Of a DNA stretch of 64,000 nucleotides, positions 35,880 to 49,900 are shown piece after piece. The stretch lies in contig NC_089991.1 in NCBI RefSeq assembly GCF_036417845.1, positions 10,855,001 through 10,919,000 of the forward strand, written 5' to 3'. This DNA comes from Apteryx mantelli (Eukaryota > Chordata > Aves > Apterygiformes > Apterygidae). The position numbers were made by a program, and so were the translations under genes. The notes under the pieces were generated by a model. The model worked only from the letters and a program-made list of their open reading frames with translations. It was not told the DNA's origin and ran no database searches. Within the stretch, counting starts at the first letter, position 1. Every line of letters starts with the position of its first letter.

Positions 35880-38800
35880 TCATGCTGTTCTTCTGTGTTT
35901 CATTTAGAAAGTTTTATAAATTACTAATCAGTTAACAAGTCTCAATCCATGCAGCTAGATTGGATGCATGCACCATCGGAAAAAAGGTCAACATAACTAC
36001 TCCCCTCATAATGCCCATTTTAGTCCTAAAGAAAGTGAACACTTCTCTCATTTTCTAATCTCAGAATGATCTGTCAAGCAGAAGATACAATGATACAGCT
36101 GCACTTTGCTCTGAAGCAGTGGAAATCAGAAGCAATTGCTAAAGGAGCAGGATCAGCTTTCATTTCTTTCCTGAGGGAGAGCACTGATCTTCTGAGAGGA
36201 AAAAAGGATGGATATGTTTTAACACAAGCTGATCAAACCACTTTTCATTCTAAATGAATACAAGACTGACTGAAAGTCTCAAGTGTACTAATTTTCTTCA
36301 GCTAAGTCATCCAATGTACACTAGGAAGCTAGCAGCTAATAAAAGAGTTATCCAGGAACATCAGAAGCCATTTTCCTTTCCTGACAGGCCTTCATTTCTG
36401 TCAGCTAAGAGCACAAGCACTTACCGTGACATCTAAAAGGACTTGTAAACATCATGAGACAAGCCATCTCTGATAGTCCTCCACTCAAGTAGTCCTTTCT
36501 CCTGCACCCCCAGGAAAGGAGGCTTGGTTATCCTTGTTCCTACCATCCCTGCCTCAAAAGAGGAAATTTGCTTACTCGTTTTTTCTCCCACCGGGTTTCC
36601 TCTGCAAAATTTGAGAGGCAGGATCAAACACGTCAGTCACTAGGGACGGAGCCCCGCAGCGACTCTGCGGGCACAGCTTGCATGCAGTGAAACATTCACA
36701 GCACAATGTACACCAGACCTGTCTCTCTCCTCCCTCCCTGCATCATCTGTGCAGCACAGCAGCCCAGTGCTGGCCAAATTGCACCAAAGTGCATAGGCGG
36801 GAGCTGTGAAGGCTAAAAAGTGACCTCTCATTTACAGAAGCTGTCATCAAGTAAGGTATTTTCTTTTACCTCCTTTTTCTCGGCCTATTCTCCCACTTGC
36901 AGCATGTCATGAAAGCCGACAGTTGGGAAAACACAGAGTGGTACATGTTACGCTACAGTAGACTACCTGTTATTCTTCCACCAGGAAAAGTGTTCATCAA
37001 GGGCACTAATCCTGCAGAGCCAGTACGGAGGCAGGACCGCTGACCCCTCGCATTACCTCCTCACAAGTGGCTTCAGTGTTTTTTTCCGCCCAGGCTGCTA
37101 ATGGCCAATAAAGGTGGCAGCAACAGATGCTTTTGAACAGTAAGCTGCTTCCTCACACCACTTCTACCACGTGACCACGGATGCTTTTTTCCTCCTGATA
37201 CATTGGCAAAGTGTGACAGAAAGAGCTGTGAAGTTTTGGCAAGTGTTTGTCCTTTCCAAGAAAGTTTTAACCTATACCCAGCTCTTGTTCCATCGTGGCT
37301 ATCGAGGCAGGACAGAAGAAAAGGGCGTTTGCTTTGAATGACAGTGGCTTTTAAAAGCACCTTTTTAGGTATGAAATGCATGTTACTGGCTACGTGAACA
37401 GTGCTGCAGTTTTTTAAAAAGTTGTAATGTTTATCTGACAGTGAGACACAGGCACTGCTGGAAAAAGTCTGAGAGCTACAGTTTCTGAATGAAAACTTAA
37501 GTGCATTCATATCTTTTGGTCCAAGTATACCCTACCAGGGTATTAATATTTTTGGTAAATTAAAAAATAAAGCTCAACTCGGACTCTCTTCTCCTTTGCT
37601 AGACTTTTAGCTCACTAGTTAGAAGAGTATTACCAAGATGCTAAGTCTCTCTCCTACAGGAAGCCCTCCTTGAGTTCCTGTTGCATCTGGACACCCCTTT
37701 CTTCCCTCCATCCCCCTCGTCAGGCCTCATGTCTAAGCACACTGCAGCTTCAAGAATAAGACCCAAACAAGATAATACAGGACAGCACTTCATGAGTCCT
37801 CGAATTTGCTGTCTTGTTATTCATGAGGATAATAACACCAAGAAAACCACATGGAGCTAATGCTGTAGACACCTGAGGACTGTAAACTCGAGTTTTTTCT
37901 CTCTAGAAACTTTCATTGCAAAGTTAGATTGTTTAGGCTCAAGTCTGCAAACTGACCTGTGTCTCCTTGAGCTCTGTTTTTCTGTGTGTGCGCGTTGGTT
38001 CTTTGGTTCTTGGCCTGTTTAGGCCCACCTGCCATCAAGCATGGGAGAACCAGCTTTGAAATGACTATCTCACTCTAGAAAGATTACCTCAAATCTTTCT
38101 CTTCACTGGAAGACAGGAAGTATTTCTTTAGCCTCTCTTCTTCCAATGGTGGCTTCATACATTTCCACCTGTGCATATAAAATCTTTTGAGAATAAATAT
38201 AGATTTTTGCTTTATAATACCTTAACTACAACAATATGACCTTTAGTCACTGTATCAGGCAGTATCACATAATTCCACAAATTCTGTAATCCCTTCAATT
38301 TTCAATACCATTTCTAGTAAGTATTAGCTTTTCATCATGTTTTAGCAAAGGTAGTCTTAGGATTGCTATAGTACAAGCTTCAGATTTTGAGGCCAATCTC
38401 AAGAAGCAAAAGCATGAACTGAAACAGTTCTGGGCTGCGCAAGATGCATATTTTAGCACTGACATTTTACACTTTGCAACACAAGCAGAAGAGAAAAAGT
38501 CTTTGTATTAATTCACAGTATTTTGCAGTCATGCTTTGAAGCAGACACCAACATATTATTCAACAGCTTCTCAGGAAAGAGCTTGCCTGGCTGAAGGAAT
38601 CACTGCATCTTTGCTACTGTTGCTGCATTGCCTTTCAAAGGGCATAGCACTGTGCCTTGCAATTTTAACTGGTTGCGGAGCTTTCAGTTTAAGCTGGTGA
38701 TTATAATTCTGACCCATTTAATCAAAGACAGAAAGTTTCTCTGGAGATATACATCTTCAGAAACTTAGTGTTTTCACAGTTTGCTGTCCTACCACATTTC

Positions 38801-40610
38801 AAGACTCTGGGTGATATCAGTGTTTCCACCTGGCTCATTTAGGTCTATCACATAGATTTAGGGCCTTAAGTCTGGGTTCTAAAGTCTACACAGAAATTTC
38901 TTATTCCAGGAGAACAACAGAAAGGATAACAGTGTGTGCAGCATGTTGGACAGAATGTCAAATTCAACAAAAATTAGACACCTTTTGTCTTTGCATTTTT
39001 TTTCCTGGAGACTTCTTCATCCACTGCTAGGTGCAAATGAATGTTTACAACAGCAAACTAGGAAAATCCAGAGCTGTTGGAAGTAAAGAATCAGTTTACT
39101 CCAACAGATCCAAGATAAATAGTTCTTGTGACCAAATACTTAATTCCAAAAGTCTGCCACTACTCTTGCAGAGAAAAGTATGAATTTTAACAATCGCCTC
39201 CAGCTATCTGGATGCAAAACTGAACTAGGTAACATTACTTAGGGGGGGGAAAAAAGTGGGCAGCCAAGCCTACTCCTGCTGAGAGACCTGCCCCTGCTTC
39301 CAAATGATACAGAAGGGAAAGCCGCATCAGAAACAATGAATCCAAGAACTGAAGGACAAGAAACAGATGGAAAACAGTACTCACTGACTACTTCAGTAAC
39401 AACCCAGTGAGGAGATGCTAAGTACCTGTCTCTGGATCAGTGAAAACCTTCAGGCAATAACCAAAAGCTGGACTAGCCAGTTGAGAGAAGGAACTACAAT
39501 CACACTTTCTACAAGCTGTTTTTGTTCCTTTGGCCTTATTTATTCTACTACCACAGGCCTATTTAAGAAGTGTTTGATAAAAATGAAGCACCTGTGCAAA
39601 AGGGTTTCCCAAGAAATAATCCCATTCATGCTATCCATAACTTAAAGCTAACACAGCAGCTCTCAGCTCATCTCCACTCACCATCTTTTCCCTACTTTCC
39701 CACAGCACAGATGGATTTGATGCCATGGTCCCATGAAAATCCCATTCCAACTATATCAGAAAGGTCTACAGAACTGTGTAACCATACAAAGAAAATAGCC
39801 ATTCTTAAAGTAACCATGAGATTTTGCTCCCCGCTGAACTGTGTTGGCAATGAATAGATATATGATGACACTGTAAGAAATACCTGACATCACACTTCAA
39901 CTCCAAGAACACATCATTAAGTCATTTCTGCAGGTGTCTAGTATTTTAGAAATGATTCTTAAAAATTCTCAAATTTTCACAACCCTTCTTTAAAGGTAGT
40001 TCAGAAGACTTTGTTCCTTGCAATAATTTGGTACCTCACAATAAACATGCTTTAGGAATCACTGCTGTCCATCAGGCTGAAAAAATGTCCCAAAAATACT
40101 GGACAGAATGCAACCAGTGTATCAGCCCTTTCCGGGGAGTTCTTTATACTTAGCCCAAAGCTTTTTCACTTTCACACAGTTCTTTGTTTCTTAAGACTAC
40201 CTCCTGCCCCTGCTGTTTATTCTTTAATGTAATAACTTCAGATGTCTATGCTCACATCATCTTGCTTGTGACACTGCTGCAATAAAGGAACGGCAGGAGC
40301 AGACAGCTTTTTGAATAAAGAACTTGGATTTTATGCTGAGTTTGGAAAAGGAAAAAATCAACGAAAGAAATAACCAGAAACAATAAAAAAAGAGATTTGT
40401 TTCCAAGTTGTTTTTTTTCATAGGTTTACATGAATACTTAAGTGAGGTAGAAGACTTCATTCCAGAATATCACATTCAATTTTATTTAAAAGAGCAACTT
40501 TATCTGAAGGATTAAACATGCAAGTGACAAAATACATACAAGCTCACTTGCTTAGTCACAATCAAATACTATGCTTGAAAGAGACAAAATTCATAAAATA
40601 GCATTCTGAA
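35880..40610. other. intergenic sequence, nothing recognised
   Basis: No exons, RNA genes or clear repeats. The longest frame without a stop (minus strand, 37,073-37,510, 145 codons) has no recognisable motif and is most likely chance. Confidence 0.55.
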
Positions 40611-40619
40611 AATGGGCTT

Positions 40620-41780
40620 TAAAATGATACAGTGTCAGAAAAAGTAGGGAAAAGGAAGACATGTCCAAGACCTGAAGTTGTAGAAGGGGCTGCATTTAGG
40701 AAGCAGTTTGGAAATAATGAGAGGTAGATAGGAAACTAGGAAACAAAGGAAGGACCACCAAATAAAACATCACGTCTAAAATGGAAGACAGAATTTTAAT
40801 CAACTCCATAGGTAGATGAGGAAACAATGAGAAAAGAGGAGAAGCAGTTTAATAATGAGGTAGAGCAAGAAAGAGTAGACAAACCGTACAGTTCTGAACC
40901 AGATTTGCTGACTAATGTAACCATTTTGGAAGAGCGGATCAGTGGTGATATAAAAATCAAGGCACAAACGCAAGTCTAAGCACCAGCATTTTTCACGAAA
41001 CCTAAGAAAAAAATTTGTAGATGTGAGGCAACATACACCTGCAAGATTTCATGTTGGGAAGAGCAGAGAAAAACCTTCTGATGGAAGGAAACACTGAGAT
41101 TTCTAGTAGCAACTGAAAACTTGGTGAAGCGTCAACTGACAAGGAAAGCGGGCAGTGTAGCTGCAAGAGGAACATGTCTTATTTAATGCACGAGGCAGTA
41201 TAAAATAGTGAGACAGAAAGAGATTTAAGAATATGAGGTAAAGAAAAGCAAGAATTCACTTAGATGCCATAGCATGATGGGCCTGAGTGACGATATGACA
41301 CCCTTTGGTCAAGTATGAAAGAAAGAGGAGGTGTCAAAACCAGTAGCCTTTGGCATACACTAATAGAAGAGGCAGAGATGGTTATCCCAGCAACTGAAAC
41401 AAAAACAGAGCATCAGAAAGCAGAGGGGGAAAAAAAACACAACCAAAAACATAATAAAGAAAAATGTTCCTTTCCAGTAAAAGCTGGTAAGTCAAGAGGA
41501 AAAATAAGTCCCTTGTTTCCAGCTTCCCGAGTTTCTAATAATTTGTGAGGGTTCTGGTAGGTTGATGATCACATAGAAACCCAACTAAGCATGGTTCAGA
41601 AAGCCAAGAGAACTAAGGATGAATACAACAACAATCTTCCTAAATCAGATTTTAGGAAAGAATGTCCTGAGAAGACAAAGTACTTGGGGGGGGAGGGAGG
41701 GGGGGAAGCAGTGGACCACACGAACACAAACAGAAACAGCCCAAAGGAGAGGAAGCATGAGCCTCCAAGGGAAGAGTCTT
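40620..41780 (+). other. purine-rich tract (plus strand)
   Basis: Over about 1.1 kb the plus strand is dominated by A and G (runs such as GGAAACTAGGAAACAAAGGA near 40,731 and GAGGGGGAAAAAAAACACA near 41,425, ending in a G-run cluster at 41,687-41,707). It is not a simple tandem repeat and has no recognised gene. Confidence 0.55.
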
Positions 41781-41834
41781 TTCAGTGCCTAGTCTTATTT
41801 CAGAGTAGGAAGTGATTACAGCAATGAAGCTGTG

Positions 41835-43592
41835 CAATGTACAAAATTGTAGATATTCATTTATTCCACTCTTGATGAAACTGCCTCTACAGTACTTTTT
41901 ATTTAGGCACTTTTGTCCCACACTGAACTTGGGTTTGCGGCTCAGTGGCTGAGCTGATCGGTCATCCAAGCCCCTAGCCATCTGAAATGTTGACATAAAA
42001 GTTTCAGGCTTCCCCAGAGGCATACAGCTGCTTTGTGTGTCCAGAAACTCCTGCTAAATGATTTCTGTAATTCACCCAAGCACCAGATATACTCCTAACG
42101 ACAAGCAAGCAGCATGCAGCATTTGCAACAACCGAAATACATGTCATTGAGGAGTACAGTCGTTCAGTTTGAGGACTTACGACATCATTATGCAGTACAT
42201 AACCTGCTACAAAGCACTAAAAATTTGTTTTATCCAGTGCCAGTTCTAACCATTGCCCTAGCAATTTCCTAACTTCATTTTAAACACAGGAGCTGCTGCA
42301 AAACATAAGGTAACTGAGATGAATACAAGAATAGAAGGGTGAAATCTAGTGTCATTTGATGTCCAAGAAGTCAGACTAGCTATTAACAGCTTCCTTTACC
42401 CTCAAACTTTGTATGTAGCTCTTGGAAAGCAGTTTATACCTGCAGAAGCCTGGCCTGATCTACAGTACCTTAAGAACACTGCTAAAATAAAACTACTGAT
42501 GAGCTGGGTTTGACTTAAAACTTTTATACTTCAAACAACCTCAGGCACACCTCCAAAGCTCAGTTCAACTGGAATTAGAAGACACATCATTCACACAGAT
42601 AGGAAAGACTCACAAAGATTTCTGCTCCATGAGAACCACTGGAGAGGCAGCACCTCTAGCTTCAACAGAGGGAAGGTGAAAGGCGCTTAGATACAGTACG
42701 ACTGTGCTCAGCGCAAACACTCAAATCTGAGAAAACCTACATCTTCGCAAACTTCACTAATTACACCAAGTAGCAAATGGAGGAAAGATAAAAATACAAT
42801 TTTCAATATGCATCCACAACATTCACAGATAAAGTCCAATATGGAGGTCCCTGGATCGGCTACATTAGCTGCTTGCTGGTGACACAGGGCAAAAGCACAG
42901 CAAATAGCATAAGCTTTGATACTGAAAAATTAAAATCTTGCCATCATTCACAGAAAAAAAGCAGTTTTCAATTAAGAAGAGGTTTTCTATCATGCAGGGC
43001 ATTACAGAGCTAACTATGAAGACGAGGCTAACAGCCTTCAGAAGTATGTCATCCCACCTTTTTATACATTATTTCAAAATGACAACTGGAATTACGTCTG
43101 GAAAAGAGCACATCCATATAACAACAGTAGATAAACTGTTGGTTTCACCAGTAATCTTCTCTTGAGATTACTCAGCACATGTGAAATACACAGCATTAGC
43201 GACTCACTTCAGGTGGAGGTCTAAATTTATGCTCCTTAAATGTGTGCCACAATTAGCTCCTATAACCAACTACAGCAAAACTCTCTTCCAACTCTCTTCA
43301 TTTAGCTTCTTTTTAAGGAGCACTGGGATCTGTGCTCATCTCCCTCATCTCACAGAAACAAGCGTGCTGCTGAACTTGTCCTGAGGACCACCCCCCCCCC
43401 AACAAAGACCTAAGGAGGCTGCTTTGGCAACAAGCTCGAGATGCCCCAGTTAGAACTATCTCCCCTACCTTGCTATGGCAACAGGAAACCAGTCAGAGTA
43501 CCATGATACTTAACAAGAATGCTAAATAGCAATGAGAGCTATAGCGGCAATTCATGCTATCAAATAAATACACTGATTAAGGCTCAGCCCAG
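41835..43592 (-). other. LSM11: LSM11 3'UTR (inferred extent)
   Basis: Sequence downstream of the LSM11 stop. The nearest good minus-strand AATAAA hexamers are TTTATT on the plus strand at 41898-41903 and 41860-41865, which would give a 3'UTR of about 1.7 kb. The real end could be further downstream (more hexamers near 40,480). An X-box-like TTGCTATGGCAAC lies at 43470-43482. Confidence 0.35.
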
Positions 43593-43997
43593 TCAGTGCG
43601 CTAAATGGACAAGCAAGACATTCTCTCCTCGAATAAAAATCTGGTTTATGTGGCGCGTGAACACCTGTTGATAATCCACCTTGGGCCTCTTCTTTCTCCG
43701 TGACTGGCTTCTTGCATGGGTACCACCAGCACTGGCACCCTCTGTGTGGGCAGTCCCGCTACCCACATCAGCTTCACCTCTGACAGCCAGATGCGAACTG
43801 TCACCTGGCATCTTCTTTTCTCCAGCTCTGCTCAAGCGTTTTTGCCTCTCGCGCTCATCTTCTGCTCTCCCTCGTCCTGATCCAGCTTTCCATCCAAGCG
43901 TCTGAGAGTCATTTGTCAGGACTAGCTCCTCTGAGACAGTCTTTGAGTCAGCTGCCTTCTTTACTGAGGACTCCTGCAGTTTGAGTCTGTCAAACAG
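43593..43997 (-). CDS. LSM11: LSM11 exon 4 (linker and Sm motif 2)
   Basis: Acceptor tttacag at 43998. It starts [19 protein letters not shown], continues with a poorly conserved charged linker ([15 protein letters not shown]), then [18 protein letters not shown] and [14 protein letters not shown], stop at 43595-43593. The conserved block after the linker is the Sm2 half. Confidence 0.95.
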   Translation of the reverse strand: MFDRLKLQESSVKKAADSKTVSEELVLTNDSQTLGWKAGSGRGRAEDERERQKRLSRAGEKKMPGDSSHLAVRGEADVGSGTAHTEGASAGGTHARSQSRRKKRPKVDYQQVFTRHINQIFIRGENVLLVHLAH

Positions 43998-46900
43998 CTG
44001 TAAAGGAACATTTGTGTATATGACCACATTCATAAAACACGGGAGGCCTCTTGTTCTGCACTTCTACATGGTACTTGAATATATGATCCTGCATCAGAGG
44101 TCACAACACACAATTAGTGAAGATTCTTCACTAGCAATAAATACTATGTTTCTTGCCAAAGTCAAATTGTGATATAAGGTGAACAGATCTCTTCCACATG
44201 CATGGGTGTCTTTAGTGAGATCACTATGGAATGTAATTTGGGGAGCAATACAGATGTGCAGTAGCATTTAGCTTACAGCAGGAACAACAGAAATCTACGA
44301 AGTTGCTCCATTAGTTCTCTTTCCACAACCCTCTTGTAATGTTATCAGACAGTATTAGAAAGATTTCCATCCTCTTCTCCTTAGGAGGACACAAATCCTT
44401 GTGATAAGGAGCCTCAGACATCAAGGAGCGCATACTGAGAAAATGACAGATCGTTTGTGCTCCCCAAAACAAAGGGAGGCCTTGAGGGTATTCTGGGAGG
44501 TGAGCAGACCAAAAACAATAGAAAAGAAAATAAAAGCTAGAACAGCAGATCCAAAGCACTGTATGAACTCATTAATCTAAGAATAATGAAAAAGAATCCG
44601 CTTTTATTCTGTCAGTAGGCAAGTTTTTTATGAAATACTGACAAATGAAAAGGATTCTGGGTGAGCCTGTCTCTTCCTAGCAACAGGGTGGAAAGCCAGT
44701 CCCGTGAGAGTGGGCTAAAGGAACAATGACAACTGATTATTTTTAACTAATCTTTAAAAAAAGGGAGGGTGGGATCCATTAGAAAATAGATTTAAATGGC
44801 ATGAATTTAAAAGCAAATCCCTAACAATGAAACTGTAAAAGTTTTTGTGATGCTTCTCTGATTTTCAAAAGGCCCAAAGCTATGTCATTCAACAGGCACA
44901 GCCCTGTCACATTTTCTTATTTTATTGTTCAAAAGTTCATCTACCATGTCTTCAGTTTTCGACTTTGTAAACATTCGTTTATGCAGCTGGTCCTAGAGAG
45001 TATCCTGCTTTGGAGCAGCACGAAGAAGCTTGGTCTTCACAGTACTTAGACAGACCAGGAGTTCAAATGACCAAACAGACAAACTGCATCGTTGGTTAGA
45101 GACAAACACCGTGGTTCCACAAACACTAGCATTAGATTTATGCACTGCCAAATCACCTCTCAGAACAAATTTGAACTGGATCACTCACGGGCACAAAAAA
45201 CGCATCTGTGCCAAATTAGCTACAGCACAAAGTACTGAATTTATGCTTGGCTATTGGAAGACAGAAAACAGTTCTAGCTAGACAGTACAGAACGAATGCA
45301 TCAAAAAGCACAAAGTGACTTTATAGAAGATCAGCGCATTGTACTAAGTGGTGGCAGCAACTGTGATCTGATAGTAGGAACTTGAAAGTCAGAACTTCTG
45401 TAACACTGAACTATGGCCAAAGTACCTTCAGAAAGGCCAGAAAACTTTTTTTTTTTCAGTTCAAGTCATGTTTGAGTCATCTGTAATAAAAGCAAGTAAA
45501 TGTAAATATAGCTTTCCAGTCAATGCTCCCCTCCTACTACTTTGAAAAATGAGATACTCCAAAAATTAAAATGGGAGATGGTTACCTACCCTGGTTAGAG
45601 TGAGCTGAGGTTCAACATAGAAAGCTTTGCCCAGTACTGGTTTCCTGTACGTCTCATCCACATCTGTCAGGGCCTAGAAGATTAAAGAAATGAAAAGTTC
45701 AAAATTAAAATAAAAGACACAAAGGGCCTTCAAACCAGCTTTGTGTCACAGCATTATGAATTATGCTCTATCTCAGGGACAGTTCATCCTAGGAACAAGC
45801 TGTGCTTTGGAGCTGGCTTCTTAACATCTAAGTTATAATAAGGTATAAAAGCAACAGAGCTGCAAAGCTTAGCATCCATTCTGCATTACTTGCAAAATCT
45901 TTCTGAGCCTTGCCTGTAAAATCCTTCTATTTTTCGCACCTATTTCCAAGCTTTTCACAGCTCCAGGCTCACAACTTTTTAATAGCTGCTTTCTCCATCC
46001 ATTGTCTTTAAAATCTTCGTAAGGTAGAAAAGAGTGGAAAAGAGACAATCCTCTGCTTTTGTCTCTGACATACAAGTCACTTGTTAGTAAAAGAAAACTT
46101 GTTAGTGAAAGAAAATTGACTACCACTATAAGAAGCCTGGATTTTGTAGAGGAAGCTTTAGAAGCTTCTGATATTCTTCATATTCCATCTTGCTGGGTTC
46201 TAATCCAAACCCTTGAAACTGTCAGGAACTCTTCAAATTTCCCCCTTACCCCCACCTAAAACCTTCTCTAAGGTGGCTAAGCATCTCTCAGACATTCCAG
46301 TCCTACACCAGGCACCATTTAACTCTGAAACCCAGCACTCAGCGCAAGGATAAATTAGCTTTATGGGCCGCAATATCACACTCGCCTTCTCAAAATGTGA
46401 TTTGCTTAAACCTGTTGCAAATTTCAGTATAAATCAAGGGCTGGAACAGTAATTACCATATTCCAGAACTTGTCAAATGCAACCAAAAACCCTGTGCAGA
46501 CTCCACGAAGCCCTTTGAAAGTGCGGATATGGACATTGATTTTTACACCATCTCGGACACAGCGATGAAGCTCCCCCAGTGGGCTGCCTTCATGAACTAA
46601 AACAGAAAGAGAATGTCACTTGTTTTCAAGAAAATACATTTGTATAGAAAGTATGTAGAAATCTGCTTTACTGTACAAGCACAGCAGATCTTGGAACAAC
46701 GCTTGCTTTTACAGTCAAAGAAAACAGAAGCCCCAAAACACTGTAGTGCACTGTGACTGTAATTACTAGACCACCAAACTTCTTTTACAGCAAGGACAGC
46801 AAAGATTGTAGAAAATACCAAGGTCTCCCTTTGTATAACAAGTAGCCAAATCAGCCTTAGCAGAAAATCTTTTTGCTATATTTTAAATAAACATGGTTCA

Positions 46901-49900
46901 GACAAAAAAAAAAAACCTCATGGAGGCAGAGAGAGGATCCTAGAAGAGACAAATTCCTAATTAAGAACACCCCAAATTAGTTATGTGCTGTTAACAGAGA
47001 ATGGTATCAGATCCATCACACAGAAGTGTTCCTTTTCTTTACAAGGAGATTCTGAAATAACTGATGACTAGGACTTCTTCAACTAACTAAACTGGATCAG
47101 TTTAAATTGATGAAAATGTATTGTTTCAGTTAAGTCTTTGAGCAGCCAGCGCCATGAAAACACATCCTTCAAAGACGTGCAATTCTTTGGCAAAGAAATA
47201 CAAAGACTATAACCAACAGACACCAATGAAACTATGCCAAACTGCAGAACAGTAACGCTTTTAGTCGGGATAAAAACAGAGTAGTTAAGAAAAACACATA
47301 ACTTACCTGGTACAGACAAGCCTCGTCTACACACTACAAATCTTTGCGTGTAAATTATCTAGAGGGGTTGATACTGTTTACATTACAACTTCCACCCGTG
47401 CCACGTGAAGCCGTTCCAGTGATAAATTTCAGCTACCGGAAACACAACCATGGAATTGCACAGCAGTTACTGATAGTTGAGGAAAAGCATTTGGCTGAAA
47501 CACACCTCACACAATTCTTCACATTAATAAAAACGCCTGAAACAGAGATGAACTCTCCCCTTATGCTTTAGGGGCTAAACATTCAAGGCTTTAATTTGCA
47601 CATTAGAAAAAGAATACTGCAGACCTAAAATGTTACTGCATGACAGCTGATCTGCATTATTTGGCTGCATGGTAACACCTGGCCACGGCACGGAAATATA
47701 AAGTAGCTTCCTCTGAAGTAACTTAAATCACATTTATTATCTGCAATGCATTGTCTGTTTTCCAGCTCTCTCCAGCTGGATAAAAATGCTTTAACACAGT
47801 GCGCAAGCTGTCTCACTACCTCCCAACTTTATACATGGTGGGTGTTTCACGAGTCTCTGTACTCTCTTCAGCCTAACTGATACTGAGCTCATTTTTTCAA
47901 TTCACAAGTCCACCAAAGGAACCAGAGATGACATTGTCACTACATCAGATGGACATTTTTAATCAGATACAGTGTTTTGTCTAAATCAACCCTGAGAATT
48001 TGCAGGAACATTTTATATTTGGGTAAGTATACTTTTACATTGGAAGTTTATCTACAACTTCTTGTAAAAATTAAAGTACAATCTTTATTTCCAACTGTGC
48101 CTTTGCTTATCAGGACCCCATAACGCCTGACGGAAAAACATCTTTACGGCCCTACCAAATCTAGATAACACATGCTGTTCCTACTTTTCCCTACTGCGTA
48201 AGGCTCCAACTTCACCAGATCAAAAGGGTCGAACACATAATTCAAGAAACCTTTCAATAATCAGATATCCACTTCTCAGAAAAAATAAAAACAGCAATGT
48301 GAGTAATTTATCTCTGCAACATACCTCTTCTGCAAGCATCAAAGCCTGTTATGACCAGGCTCTGCATGCAGCTAGATTCACCTGTAGCTTTTGATGCTGT
48401 AAATACCAGTGTTAATAATTTTTCAATCTGCAGGGAAATGAGTTACCTAGTTAGTTTTTCCCTATTTCCATAAGATAAACACATGCTTAACACTGTGATT
48501 CTGAAGAATTATTAGAAAACTACCGTAAACCAGAGGGCAAGTACCCCAGGAGAGACGAAATAAAGATCCAAACTCTGGTTAAGTTCAAGTCCCTGTCCTC
48601 AGGGTAGATTTTATTAAGAGACAAGATCCAAAAACAAAAGCAAAGCAAGTCAGAGCACTTGAAATAACTCAGAACACTGTCAAATGCCTTTCTAACCGCT
48701 CTGCAGTAACCGCTTGCACACAAGTTCTTTGCCCCTCAGTAAATTCAAGGTAATTTGAAATAGCTTCTGCCGAACTGATTCAAAACAGGCACTGCTGCAG
48801 TAGTTTCCTTTTTACTTCTATATACATGTGAAATCACCCCTCATGATAGGCAAAAAATCTGACTCCGTTCTACACCTTTGACACCCTGAATTTAAGGAAC
48901 ATGACAAATTACATATCATACACACTTCTAGAGGAAGCTACCGCCTTAGAATCCAAGCTTCAAGCACAGTCCAGTCTGCTGTGCAGACGGAGCCCCTAGA
49001 TGCAGGAAAGCACACAATTCTGGCTAAAAATTATTCTTAAAACTCTCCATACAACTGAGGAGCACTTTACAAGTCAGTTATGCCAGTCTTCTTCAAAGTC
49101 CACATTGTCCAATCACTCACTTCTTAGACATGCGGAGATTAAACATGTGCTCTGAAGGGAAGCGTCTAATTTATTTGCTAGACCACCACTAAAGCTATTT
49201 CTTACAGAGGTTTTTCTAAGTTTCAGTCATCTAAATGCAGATTCTTTATATGAAGATCCTAAATCAATGTTTAAGGTCAATTCTTTTGGGAATCCTACAC
49301 AAACAGATCCCTCTGCATTTGCACAGAACCCCAAGTTCACATGATGAGATTCACAATCATGTAGCAATATATTCATGTGGCAATGAATATATTATGTTTT
49401 GGCATCTAAGCATAAAAAAGTTCTGCTTTAGGCATTCAGACCTGAACATTTTGGGCTTCGCTGTTTTAGAAAAAGAGCATTAAGGCAGTACAGGTGGTTA
49501 GAAGAGATACTTGACTCCAATAAAGATACTGTAATTAATTATTGTAATTATAAAGATATTGTAATTAAGTGCACCTAAGTTACATCTCATTTGACAGCCA
49601 TGTCATTTGGTTCTTGGTATAGGTGCACAAATTGCACCCTTTAATGTTTATAGGCTATTACCCTGACTGCGTACATAAATTTATACAAGAAACTCATGTC
49701 CTCATCACAAATGATGAATTTAGCAACGTTATAGCTCCCTCCCACCTCAGTCCACTGTTCTATCATCACGTCACTAGAAACACCAGCACTATATTTATGT
49801 CCCCAGGGTGTACTGTTAGCAACCAAGATTTTTAACAGTGTATTACAGACTCATGCTGTGGTTATGATTTAACTACTAGCTGCATGGGTTGAAATCTGAT

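Noticed and set aside
37073-37510. Minus-strand 145-codon open frame in the intergenic region
   Set aside because: No known domain, no evident splice partners, promoter or codon bias; plausible as chance.
43469-43482. CTTGCTATGGCAAC, X-box-like, just past the LSM11 stop
   Set aside because: A 13/14 match, but in a 3'UTR with no promoter context. A single motif of this size is expected by chance often enough.
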